Under the pieces are notes generated by a model, which saw only the letters and a list, made by a program, of their open reading frames with translations, had not been told where the DNA came from and searched no databases. Shown here one piece after another: positions 52,801 through 60,102 of a stretch of DNA of 64,000 nucleotides (position 1 is the stretch's first letter; the number at the start of each line of letters is the position of its first letter). The DNA comes from Nitrospinaceae bacterium (GTDB taxonomy: Bacteria > Nitrospinota > Nitrospinia > Nitrospinales > VA-1), in contig BQJC01000003.1 of assembly GCA_021604505.1 (NCBI GenBank), positions 1-64,000 on the forward strand, written 5' to 3'. The translations under genes and the position numbers were made by a program.

Positions 52801-52895
52801 CGGTCAGCAAAGTTGAAATTCACTGGTCAACCGGAGAGGTTACCACTCTTGGCCAACAATTTCCGGCAAATCGGGAATACAGGATTCATAGGTAG
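49827..52895 (+). CDS. Permease fused to VCBS/FG-GAP repeats and an ASPIC/UnbV domain
   Basis: A 1022-residue membrane protein. Residues 9-380 hold about eight helices; GVCVNCVAPIAKSIYEAGS (Cys121, Cys124) followed by MFSSPTLNIVVLTM is the metal-handling signature of the COG0701/ArsP permease family. A long periplasmic part follows with FG-GAP/VCBS calcium-type repeats (DFNNDGWTDIAVAT near 465, DLNNDGWLDVVITT near 510, DIDRDGFLDMVNG, DLNGDGIADLAIGN, DLDNDEWQDLYVVNG, DIDNDGDLDIIGN) and an ASPIC/UnbV end (VEIHWSTGEVTTL). A cysteine-rich insert lies at about 712-790. I know of no common name for this fusion. It would move something across the inner membrane and bind partners outside. Start is supported only by position. 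Confidence 0.85.
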   Translation: MFKNRRIVILILFVAGVAVSFWLASRYPALGSKAALSGTDAFDDPLTHEAHFSVPDRAPLYTKVFYTSLNWYETNWRGMVFGLVLAAAFLTLLSYFPKKSSDRRFKNSFMGMLVGTPLGVCVNCVAPIAKSIYEAGSKMELALAVMFSSPTLNIVVLTMLFSIFPFYMAMLKLGATFLLVLLIVPVISKNQAVSKPKIVEAEESIVCAWEGGIEPWGLALSGTGGDYWKSFKYIVVRTVPLMLLAGFLGALLSHLWSFEKLIGVPVNLANLALISFMGTFLPLPIAFDIMLSQALMMSGFPAGFVMTILFTLGTFSIYSAMIVYQTFSLKLAVQLFLIVSLLGIGLGYAANFVSDYKYVKWLEQYDTIMSASSPGDNPATALKEKPVPTTPYPTVASLVQPFLKNGEVTVEFSFHNSRNLNDDKPFSKILGPEMGITYSNTLTPRIFFDPFFFGRGIASGDFNNDGWTDIAVATDNGFELYQNIDGKTFKEIRWPYQETQGKQAINVALVDLNNDGWLDVVITTFDEGNFLFLHPETGGTANKVIPLPENHGLLTNAIAFGDIDRDGFLDMVNGNYHLGVLTRKPINTSVDQLILNRSLEFEVSDLPGIPGQTQSALISDLNGDGIADLAIGNDYLVPDTFYVGTLDGGLKKITVRDNLLPITTENTMSFDTGDIDNDLVPELYLANIGFTKGIDVVSNIFGQTMREVGREFCASGESVLDLKECQDMVHLVTLLNPEKQDISERCTSLAEPHAVRDCMVTRMALLAADRNDASLCDKIADGHSMGQNLCKKYFLAQPVEMNTEDEIPQRALSNLLLKGSGKKSFDDISEPSKVTTAEWSWNARFADLDNDEWQDLYVVNGVLITQEFATNNFFHNQQGKTFNAAEKEFGLYDRDHSSSYTYIDIDNDGDLDIIGNTQYGPFKVYLNNDTQGNSVTFKLNDGKGNRHCIGCKIGIHYGSEGKRHQIREIKASGGFHSFDTPIAHFGLGDHETVSKVEIHWSTGEVTTLGQQFPANREYRIHR

Positions 52896-52907
52896 GAGAG
52901 TGAAACA

Positions 52908-53151
52908 ATGAATCTTAATATAAAACAGGATGAATTCATTCTTTTGCTAACCAGTTTTTTGGATGGGAAAGTATCGCCCACTGAACTAACAACATTTGCC
53001 TGGGATGGTATTGACTATTTTTCTGACACACCAAAAAAGTCAGCTACCCAAGGAAGAACCCTTTGAAAAGGTTTTTTAGAGCGTTATCTGGCAAATAAAG
53101 CATTTGTGTGATGATGAACATATAAAAGCCGGCATTACAGAAATATTTTAA
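52908..53151 (+). pseudogene. Broken small gene after the permease-VCBS gene
   Basis: An ATG at 52908 with AGGAGAG 8 bases before it gives 52 codons (MNLNIKQDEFILLLTSFLDGK, stop TGA at 53064). The translation after residue 45 shifts: in the next frame, QLPKEEPFEKVF, an amber stop and SVIWQIKHLCDDEHIKAGITEIF read like the natural end of the same protein, stopping at 53151. A one-base shift near the A-run at 53033-53038 and a TAG in place of TGG would explain it. It is probably a decayed accessory of the permease gene. Function unknown. Confidence 0.6.
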
Positions 53152-53161
53152 AAGCGTGATC

Positions 53162-53437
53162 ATGGCCACGAAAATATTATCCCTGACCTGCAGTCAATGC
53201 GGCGCCCTTGTCGTACAATACAAAAAGCAGGGCTCCGGGGCGCTCATCCAATTGATCATCGACCGGATTCAGGGACCGCCCTCTCTGGTAAGATTAAAAG
53301 CAGTCACCAGCAAGTCGGAATTGCCGTCTTTAACCTGCCCTGAATGCGGGTTTTTGATCGGCGTCCCCATGAATCATGAAGGAAAGTCGCTGGCCTATCG
53401 ACTGGTGAAGGGGTCTTTTCGCCGACAGATAAGCTAA
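53162..53437 (+). CDS. Small zinc-ribbon protein
   Basis: A 91-residue protein from the ATG at 53162 (a Met two codons earlier has no better site). Two Cys pairs, CSQC near 10-13 and CPEC near 60-63, with predicted strands between, form a likely zinc ribbon. The second half carries a basic tail (RLVKGSFRRQIS). It may bind nucleic acid or protein; no family assignment. It follows the broken gene in the same direction. Confidence 0.6.
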   Translation: MATKILSLTCSQCGALVVQYKKQGSGALIQLIIDRIQGPPSLVRLKAVTSKSELPSLTCPECGFLIGVPMNHEGKSLAYRLVKGSFRRQIS

Positions 53438-53512
53438 TGTAAAACATTAAATAATTTTATACATCTATTCAATACTTAATTATAATTGGAAACTCAATTA
53501 AAGCGATTTCTT

Positions 53513-53821
53513 ATGTATCAAAAACCGGCTCTTAAATTCTCATTTTCGGGGGGTGCAACCCAGATAACCTGTTTGGCTCTGCTGATTTTATTTCTAACCA
53601 GCTGTGGCGAGAGCTTTCGTTTTGAGGATTTCACCTTCCTCGGATCTGAAGGAAAAACGGAAGAAGCGTTTTACCAGGACTCAAAAACCTGTGATGCTGA
53701 GAAAAAAAAGCACAGCAACAAGATCCAGGGCCGGGAATTTGGGTTCAAAGGCCAGGACGTGGGGTATCTCGGTTGCATGAAGCTCAGGGGTTGGGAAAAA
53801 AAGGAGCCTGGGCTTTACTGA
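53513..53821 (+). CDS. Small lipoprotein of unknown function
   Basis: A 102-residue protein from the ATG at 53513. A hydrophobic stretch (CLALLILFLTSC) ends in a lipobox with Cys31. The mature part is charged (EKKKHSNKIQG) and has Cys58 region CDAEKKKH and a later Cys in YLGCMKLRGW, a likely disulfide. The n-region is long for a signal peptide, so the start is not certain. No family is recognised. Confidence 0.6.
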   Translation: MYQKPALKFSFSGGATQITCLALLILFLTSCGESFRFEDFTFLGSEGKTEEAFYQDSKTCDAEKKKHSNKIQGREFGFKGQDVGYLGCMKLRGWEKKEPGLY

Positions 53822-53908
53822 AGCGAATTTTGTATAAGAGGATTATTGAAAAATGGAAAAAGTCTAAAGGTCGATGGCATTGGTTTTGAATAGAAAGTGG
53901 CTTTCAAC

Positions 53909-53984
53909 AAAATCCCCCTAACCCCCTTTAGGAAAGGGGGGACTTGTTTTCTCCCCCTTCATTGAAGGGGGCGGGGGGGATTTT
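53909..53984. repeat. Dispersed inverted repeat with nested hairpins
   Basis: AAATCCCCCTAACCCCCTTT on the left and the inverted GGGGGCGGGGGGGATTT on the right, with CCCCCTTC-ATT-GAAGGGGG (53953-53971) inside. The inner stem is the same unit as 16278-16296 and related to 17690-17718. The right arm overlaps the end of the SUMF1 gene (53928-54659), supplying its last 19 codons. Confidence 0.7.
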
Positions 53985-54659
53985 TACTCGCTCGGCGGAC
54001 CGGGCACATCGGAACCCGACATAGTGGAACCGGTGAATGGGAAGGCTGGGAATCCTTTTGAATGACTGAAGGCTGACTGCCGAATTACGCCAGGAGCCGC
54101 CCCTGACCACCTTTCCCTGGCTTTCATGGTCGCTGGCCGTCCATTCCCAGACATTGCCAGCCATATCGTAGAGTCCAAATGCATTCGGCCTCTTTTGCCC
54201 CACCGGATGGGTTTTCTTCCCGGAATTGCTCTTATGCCAGGCAAAGCGGTCATCCATTTGATCACCCCAATAATACCTGGTATTCGATCCTGCCTTCGCC
54301 GCCTTTTCCCATTCCGCTTCCGTCGGCAAGCGTTTGCCCACTTTCTGACAATAATCCCGCGCCTCAAACCAGTTGACCTTCTCCACCGGAAGGTTCTTCC
54401 CTTTAAAAAAAGAACGATTGGCCTTCATCACCCGCTCAAAATCACTCTGAGTGACTTCAAATGAATCTATGAGGAATGCATCTAAATATGCGATTTTATT
54501 GGAGTTTTTCTTTCCCTGGATGAAATCCCCGGCGGCAATGAGCCGCATGGAGGGGGGCGAATCGTGAGTTTCTGAAATGGCCCCGACCGGCAGCAGAATA
54601 AAGATAAGCACTAAGGACAATGAAACCAACCTATAGATAGGCGTGCTCCTAAACAACAC
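53928..54659 (-). CDS. Exported SUMF1 (formylglycine-generating-like) protein
   Basis: A 243-residue protein from a GTG at 54659 (no ATG earlier in the frame) with a signal peptide (LVSLSLVLIFILLPVGA). The rest is a SUMF1/FGE fold: RLPTEAEWEKAAKAG, YDMAGNVWEWT, VVRGGSWRNS and VGFRCARS. The conserved cysteine pair of true formylglycine enzymes is not evident, so it is probably a binding module or a related oxygenase, not a sulfatase activator. The final 19 residues (KIPPAPFNEGGENKSPLS) are coded by the dispersed repeat, so the original stop was probably upstream of about 53984. Related to the SUMF1 domain of 55931-58546. Confidence 0.82.
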   Translation of the reverse strand: MLFRSTPIYRLVSLSLVLIFILLPVGAISETHDSPPSMRLIAAGDFIQGKKNSNKIAYLDAFLIDSFEVTQSDFERVMKANRSFFKGKNLPVEKVNWFEARDYCQKVGKRLPTEAEWEKAAKAGSNTRYYWGDQMDDRFAWHKSNSGKKTHPVGQKRPNAFGLYDMAGNVWEWTASDHESQGKVVRGGSWRNSAVSLQSFKRIPSLPIHRFHYVGFRCARSAERVKIPPAPFNEGGENKSPLS

Positions 54660-54691
54660 CGAAAATCATATATTTAAAGGGGTTTCCGGTA

Positions 54692-55378
54692 TCAGTCCGA
54701 ACCGGAATCCTTTTTCTTCCGCACCTCGGAACTCAAAGTTTCCTGCAAGTTCTGCATTTCCTGCTTGGAAAATTTGAAATTGAAGCTCAGGAAGTTATCC
54801 GCGGAGTTTTTCATATTTCTCAGGATTTCCACATATTTTCCGAATCCAAGTGATAATTTCTCCAGAACGTCAGACATTCCCGATCGTCCGCCCTTTACGC
54901 CCTTCAGATGGCTGGCGGCTGAGAAATAATAACTTTCCCCTTTGTCAAAATACGCCGCCCCCAGAATATTGGAATCCCGGTGAAACAGCCCCAGGGTGAA
55001 AAGCAGGAAATCCGCATTTACTTTGTAAAGGAAGTACTTCTTGAAGTTCTCTTCGGGGTGAAGTGGAATCTGCCCGACGTCGGAATCAATGCCAACCGTG
55101 TACTGATTGGTGAATTCCAGGGATTTGGGGTTGACCAGGTCCGCCAGGGCAAGCGTGATGTATTGGTTCACATCTTCGTCGTATTTCATCTCGTTGGATT
55201 TGACCTCTTTCCAGTTCTGATCCTGCCATTTCTCATCCCTTTCTTCATCAAAAATCGGATCGAAACCCTGATTGGATTCCTGCCCGCTGTTGATTCTGCT
55301 CTTTAAAAACTGGTCAGAAAAGAAAGACTCCGTAGTATCGATTTTCCCGGTATCAAGGTGTGTGAAATGGACAGGCAT
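54692..55378 (-). CDS. Soluble acidic protein of unknown function
   Basis: A 228-residue protein from the ATG at 55378 (MPVHFTHLD; GGAGG 7 bases upstream); the frame up to 55411 is not needed. It is rich in Asp, Glu, Ser and Lys (FDPIFDEERDEKWQDQ). A hydrophobic segment near 125-145 (FLLFTLGLFHRDSNILGAAYF) may be a buried helix. No signal peptide and no family. It precedes the SUMF1 gene on the same strand with about 30 bases between. Confidence 0.7.
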   Translation of the reverse strand: MPVHFTHLDTGKIDTTESFFSDQFLKSRINSGQESNQGFDPIFDEERDEKWQDQNWKEVKSNEMKYDEDVNQYITLALADLVNPKSLEFTNQYTVGIDSDVGQIPLHPEENFKKYFLYKVNADFLLFTLGLFHRDSNILGAAYFDKGESYYFSAASHLKGVKGGRSGMSDVLEKLSLGFGKYVEILRNMKNSADNFLSFNFKFSKQEMQNLQETLSSEVRKKKDSGSD

Positions 55379-55930
55379 AACAACCTCCAGAAGATGAGAG
55401 AGACATCGCAATGCACTATAAACAGGATACCAATAATTATTTATTTTTCAAATACTTCCGAAAAAAAGTTTGCCTGTTGGGGGACATGAAACTGGTGGTA
55501 AATTGAATTTCAAAGAGTTATAAAAATGAAGTAAACAACGATTATGCGAATTATCCCTTCTAATAAACGGGTTTTTTTAGGGAAATATGGTGGAAACCCT
55601 CTCCAGCCAGCCGATTCATTTGCCCACCTCGAGGGCGCATATGCTGAAAAACATCTGGATGAAAAAATCGCAGATGAACTACAGAATTACCGCTAATTGA
55701 CGGTTTGACAGATCAGGTACCTCCCACCAAAGTTCCGATAATCGGAACCGGAAAAAGGGAAGTATTGTCCGGATGGGCCTCTACTTTTTGACCAAACTGA
55801 AAAGCGAAGACCTGGTTTCGCGCAGCGATCCGTCAGAAATAAGGCAATCATTTTGAACCGGATACCATAGAAAATTTGCCAGAAAAATACTTTTTCAACC
55901 ATCCCCCCTCCTCGATTTTCATTTGTTATA
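55379..55930. other. Intergenic region between divergent genes
   Basis: About 550 bases. It holds one possible small gene (55544-55696) and otherwise A/T-rich sequence with no clear hairpin. A second small inverted sequence near 55725-55760 (GTTCCGATAATCGGAACC) is a 7-bp palindrome of unknown meaning. Confidence 0.4.
55544..55696 (+). CDS. Possible 50-residue protein
   Basis: ATG at 55544 to TAA at 55694-55696. The product (MRIIPSNKRVFLGKYGG, then an acidic helix AYAEKHLDEKIADELQNYR) has a mixed polar make-up and a plausible C-terminal helix. No ribosome site is evident and no family is recognised, so it could be chance or a remnant. Confidence 0.35.
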   Translation: MRIIPSNKRVFLGKYGGNPLQPADSFAHLEGAYAEKHLDEKIADELQNYR

Positions 55931-58546
55931 ATGAGGAGAAAATTCGCTAACGAAAAAGCTCATCACCCGGTTATGGCCATAACACGAACATCCCTTTTGG
56001 GCGTCTTTTTCCTGACCCTTGTTTTGGCAACAGGACCATGGGCTCATTCCGCACCGTCCGCTGAATCGACCTCGGTCAAAAACCAGCTGGAATCGATTTT
56101 GACCCTGCCCGAGTCTGAAATCGATCTGGCGGAAACCGTTCTTCTCATTTCCAGACATCGCGAGCCGGCTCTCGATCTGACTCCGTTGCGTCAGGAACTC
56201 GACCGGCTGACCCAATCGGTTCGGGAAAAATTGCAGGGAACCCCCTCCTCTGAGAAAGTGGTTGCGGCGCTCAGAAAAACCATCCATCAGGAGGGCGGTT
56301 ACCGCTACACCGAGCAGGTCGACGCTCAGGGGATTCCGTTAAACCCCGCCGAGCTATTTCTGCACGGAATGCTCACCAGCAAACGCGGCTATTGCATGAA
56401 TCTTTCCCTCCTGTATCTCATCATTGGCGACCGCCTGAAACTGCCCCTTTATGGTGTCCCTCTGCCAAATCACTTTTTTGTCCGTTACGCTGCGGATAGC
56501 ACCCGCATCAATATCGAAGCGACCGAACAGGGCGCAACTTACCCGGACAGTTTCTACCGCCAGCGATTTGGAGCGCCCGTAACTACCGCTGAAACATTTT
56601 TTATGGGCAATCTTGGTAAAAAAGCTACTTTGGGAGCTTATTTTTCCAACGTGGGGATGGTTTATTACAAGGGCCGACAGCCTGACAAAGCCGTTTTTTA
56701 TCTGGACTTGTCAGCCAAAATCAATCCCCGGTCGATTGAAGCCCATAACAACCTGGCCAACATCTATTCTGAAACTCAGCAAATGGAAAAGGCCATCCGC
56801 CATTATCAACTGGCGTTGAAGGCGGATTCCGGCAATTTATCCACTCTGTACAACCTGGGGCTGGCTTACAACCAATCCGGAAACATAGATAAAGCCATCG
56901 AAACCTTTTTACAAGTTGTCCAGATTGACCCGTCCTTCACACCGGGGCATCAAAGTTTGACGCAGCTGTTTTTAGAGAAAAGACGATACTTCGGCGCACT
57001 GTTGCATTTGGAGAAGCTGGCGCAAATGAATCCCGCGAATTTTCAAGCGCGGGTCACCATCGGCACGGTTTATTTGCGCATGGGACAGCATGAAATGGCA
57101 TTGCGGACATTTAACGATCTAAGAACCCGGTATCCCGGAAAAGTGGAAGTTTTGGAGCCTCTGGCGGAAACGTTTTACCGGATGGAAGATTTTGACCAGG
57201 CCATCGAGCTTTACCGTTACCTCATCGAACATCACCCCGATCTTTTAAGGGCCTATATTCAACTGGGCTGGACCCATTACCGAAAAGGTGAAATCAGAAG
57301 GGCCGCCGCCTGGACCCGGCGCGGACTCAAAGAAGGCCGGGGACCGGAAAACCTGATCACCCTGGCGCAAATGAATCTTGGGTTTTACTCCCTATTGAAC
57401 CAGGCTTTTCCCGAAGCGAAGGAATGGTATCAGAAAGCTCTTTCCGGTAAGGACCCCAGCGTGGTGGATGGCATGGTGAGCGATATAAAAGATGCCGCCC
57501 GCCGGTTCCCCAACCGTCCGGAACTGGAATTTTTTACGGGATGGATCTTTTATGAAGCCGGACAAAGGGACCCCGCCCGATTGATACTCGAGCAATATCT
57601 GAAAAAACACCCTTCCGACAAATTTGCCGACGAGGCTCGCGCCTTGTTGCAAAGCATGATTTTCAAAAAAGCCATTTTTTCACCTCAAAAGGCAGCCGCC
57701 CTGTCCTCTACAAAAGAAGAGCCTGTTCCCGAGAACATGGCTCTGATTCCTGCCGGATTTTTTACCATGGGTTCCAATCAAACCGGGCTCGACGAAACGC
57801 CTGAGCACAAGGTCTATGTGGATGCCTTTTACATGGACACTTACGAAGTGTCCGCCAAAGATTATGCCGAGTTTTTAAACGCTGTCGATAACGTAAAGGG
57901 CTATTACCTCGACAATAAATACGGCATGCTGATTTTTGACTCTCGCTTTCAACCCAGACCGGGGCTGGAGTCGCAACCCATCAATAACGTGAACTGGAAA
58001 GGCGCGGATGCATACTGCCGCTGGAAAGGCAAACGCCTCCCAACGGAAGCCGAATGGGAAAAGGCCGCACGCGGCACGGACAAACGCGTTTTTCCCTGGG
58101 GCGATTCACGACCGACCCCTGAACGCGCCCGGTATTTTCAATCCTGGACCGAAGAGATCCAGCACAGGGTGATGGTTCCCGTAGATGCCCTGCCTGAAGG
58201 GAAAAGCCCTTTTGGACTATACAACATGGCTGGAAATGTTAAAGAATGGGTGGACGACTGGTATGATCGGGAGTATTATGAGGAATCCTCCGAACACACG
58301 AACCCCAGAGGCCCCATCGGCGGGGAGTTCAAAGTCATAAGAGGCGGCTCCTGGCGCGATTTGGGAGGCTTTGTTTATTCCTCGTTCCGAAATAACAGTT
58401 ATCCGGCAACCCGAATGGATGATTACGGATTTCGTTGCGCCAAAAGCGTTAACGAAAAGGAAGCTCCGAAAAAAATGACTCAATGGCGGGAAAACCAGTT
58501 TGACGCAAAACAACCATTTGACACCATTCGTCCGAAAGGTCTGTAA
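55931..58546 (+). CDS. Exported transglutaminase-like, TPR and SUMF1 fusion protein
   Basis: An 871-residue protein with a signal region (TSLLGVFFLTLVLATGPWA; Met15 is an alternative start). Residues 60-215 are a transglutaminase-like cysteine-peptidase domain of the SirB1 type (RGYCMNLSLLYLIIGDRL with Cys155; PNHFFVRY with His181). TPR units follow at about 228-560 (AHNNLANIYSETQQMEKAIRH). The C-terminus from 603 is SUMF1 (MALIPAGFFTMGS, RLPTEAEWEKAARG, YNMAGNVKEWVDDWYD, VIRGGSW). It probably binds and processes proteins in the periplasm. It is followed by a small membrane-protein gene, probably in one transcript. Confidence 0.88.
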   Translation: MRRKFANEKAHHPVMAITRTSLLGVFFLTLVLATGPWAHSAPSAESTSVKNQLESILTLPESEIDLAETVLLISRHREPALDLTPLRQELDRLTQSVREKLQGTPSSEKVVAALRKTIHQEGGYRYTEQVDAQGIPLNPAELFLHGMLTSKRGYCMNLSLLYLIIGDRLKLPLYGVPLPNHFFVRYAADSTRINIEATEQGATYPDSFYRQRFGAPVTTAETFFMGNLGKKATLGAYFSNVGMVYYKGRQPDKAVFYLDLSAKINPRSIEAHNNLANIYSETQQMEKAIRHYQLALKADSGNLSTLYNLGLAYNQSGNIDKAIETFLQVVQIDPSFTPGHQSLTQLFLEKRRYFGALLHLEKLAQMNPANFQARVTIGTVYLRMGQHEMALRTFNDLRTRYPGKVEVLEPLAETFYRMEDFDQAIELYRYLIEHHPDLLRAYIQLGWTHYRKGEIRRAAAWTRRGLKEGRGPENLITLAQMNLGFYSLLNQAFPEAKEWYQKALSGKDPSVVDGMVSDIKDAARRFPNRPELEFFTGWIFYEAGQRDPARLILEQYLKKHPSDKFADEARALLQSMIFKKAIFSPQKAAALSSTKEEPVPENMALIPAGFFTMGSNQTGLDETPEHKVYVDAFYMDTYEVSAKDYAEFLNAVDNVKGYYLDNKYGMLIFDSRFQPRPGLESQPINNVNWKGADAYCRWKGKRLPTEAEWEKAARGTDKRVFPWGDSRPTPERARYFQSWTEEIQHRVMVPVDALPEGKSPFGLYNMAGNVKEWVDDWYDREYYEESSEHTNPRGPIGGEFKVIRGGSWRDLGGFVYSSFRNNSYPATRMDDYGFRCAKSVNEKEAPKKMTQWRENQFDAKQPFDTIRPKGL

Positions 58547-58549
58547 ACT

Positions 58550-58816
58550 GTGATTGGCGCTATAGAAATACTGATCATTGCCGTCGTCTTCGGAATCATT
58601 TACGGAAGAGACGCCATCGACAAGACCTACAAAAAGCACCCGGACGAAGGCATGATGGAAAGCCTAGCCGAAGACGTTAAGGAATATTATCAGACTGACC
58701 CGAAACGCCTGGTGAAAATGGGGGTTTTCGTAGCATCCATCATCGGTTTTTTTTGCATCGCCGCTTACTGGCTTCTCACGCGCACCGATTTTCTGAAAAT
58801 GATCGGGCTGGAATGA
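58550..58816 (+). CDS. Small two-helix membrane protein
   Basis: An 88-residue protein from a GTG at 58550, 3 bases after the stop of the TPR-SUMF1 gene; AAAGG lies 10 bases upstream. Helix 1 (AIEILIIAVVFGIIYG) and helix 2 (VFVASIIGFFCIAAYWLL) flank an acidic cytoplasmic or periplasmic loop (DEGMMESLAEDVKEYY). The close linkage suggests it works with the preceding protein. No family is recognised. Confidence 0.75.
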   Translation: MIGAIEILIIAVVFGIIYGRDAIDKTYKKHPDEGMMESLAEDVKEYYQTDPKRLVKMGVFVASIIGFFCIAAYWLLTRTDFLKMIGLE

Positions 58817-58823
58817 AGACCCG

Positions 58824-59294
58824 CTAATAGCTGAACCCGTTGGTCCGCACATGAATGTAGGGGTCTCCGCCCTTAAGGACCTTACCCCCGACGATTTCCC
58901 CCGAATAAAGAACGTGGTCTCCTGAAAAAACCGAATTCACGACTTCACATTCCAGATACGAAACAGCATCGCTCAAAATCCGGATTCCCTGCAATCCCTT
59001 GGTGGTTTTGACCCCCTTAAAAATATCCTCCTGCGGAGGTTTGCTGAAATGCTTCAGCAGTCCGTTCGATTCCTTGCCGAGGACATTGACGATAAAGGCA
59101 TTCGATCCCTCCACCAGCAAACGGGCGGGTCGGGTGGTAGCCAACGCAATGGTCAGAGCGGGCGGGTCAAAAGAACACTGATTGACCCAGCTGGCAAGGA
59201 CCGCGTCTTCCTTATCTTCACATTTCACCGTAACCACAAACAAGCCACTGGCAACCCGGCCCAGAGCTTTCCCAACCTGAATTTTATTTTTCAA
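58824..59294 (-). CDS. Flavin reductase-like protein
   Basis: A 156-residue protein of the flavin-reductase-like (FMN-binding split barrel) family: ALGRVASGLFVVTVK start, LASWVNQCSFDPPALTIAL near 33-51 with the FMN-binding loop, FIVNVLG and the FSGDHVLYSGEIVGG segment. It would reduce FMN with NAD(P)H or bind flavin. It converges with the small membrane-protein gene. The partner is unknown. Confidence 0.9.
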   Translation of the reverse strand: MKNKIQVGKALGRVASGLFVVTVKCEDKEDAVLASWVNQCSFDPPALTIALATTRPARLLVEGSNAFIVNVLGKESNGLLKHFSKPPQEDIFKGVKTTKGLQGIRILSDAVSYLECEVVNSVFSGDHVLYSGEIVGGKVLKGGDPYIHVRTNGFSY

Positions 59295-59393
59295 GAGATT
59301 CTCCTTCGGTAAAAAATTTTAAAATTGCAATTATAAAATACTTTTAAAAATTTGGAACGAATAAAACCCGGCTGAATTTCGCTAAACAATTTA

Positions 59394-60065
59394 TTATTTT
59401 TCCTTTTTAACCTGAAATACGTCGGCTTTACCGGGCCTTTGAATATACGATAACTTCAGGACAATATCCTGATTCGGAGGACCCACCGGATTTTTAGGAT
59501 TGTCCAGGATGAGTAGCACCATCCGCCCGGTTTCATCCGATCCCCGAAAAACCATAATGGCTTCTGGTCCCAGGGGAGCGTTCAACACCAATCCTTCCTG
59601 CTTGAAGTTTTTTCCGGAAAAATGATCCCGCAACTGGTTTGCCAGATTCACCACTTCCTGAGCGTTTGGTTTGGCCATCACCGGCTTTCCCCAAATGATA
59701 TTGATCTGAATCAAACGGCGGGATTTGTAGCCGAACACATAATAAGCCTTTGCGGGCCCCGTTTGAGGCAAGAGATCCCGCCCGCTGATTCCCAGATTGA
59801 CGGTTTTTTCAAGGGGATGAACCTGACGTTCGACGTTCCTTTTTGAAATCCGGAAATCCTTGTAAATCGCTCTGAAGACTTCCTTTTCTGTCATGCCAAA
59901 ACGGGCAGACCGAAACCCTTCCACCCTGGCCTTTTTTTTGGAAGAAACTTCCTGAATTTTCTTTTTTCCGCGGTCTGCTTCGGCTTTCGATGCTTCTCCA
60001 GTGAATAAAAATCCCACCAATAAAATAAATAAAACCTGTCGTCCATAAGCTGGAAGTTTATTCAC
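59394..60065 (-). CDS. Exported protein of unknown function
   Basis: A 223-residue protein with a signal peptide (QVLFILLVGFLFTGEASKA). A basic linker (RGKKKIQEVSSKKKARV) is followed by RSARFGMTEKEVFRAIYKDF, a pattern common in small periplasmic proteins with a beta-lactamase-inhibitor-like or FGMT-type fold. The rest has strands and two Pro-rich ends. The function is unknown. It is in the same direction as the AmrS-type gene, with a gap of about 35 bases. Confidence 0.75.
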   Translation of the reverse strand: MNKLPAYGRQVLFILLVGFLFTGEASKAEADRGKKKIQEVSSKKKARVEGFRSARFGMTEKEVFRAIYKDFRISKRNVERQVHPLEKTVNLGISGRDLLPQTGPAKAYYVFGYKSRRLIQINIIWGKPVMAKPNAQEVVNLANQLRDHFSGKNFKQEGLVLNAPLGPEAIMVFRGSDETGRMVLLILDNPKNPVGPPNQDIVLKLSYIQRPGKADVFQVKKEK

Positions 60066-60102
60066 CAGGGCTCCATTTCAAATGATTTCTTTCAGTCAGC
60101 GT

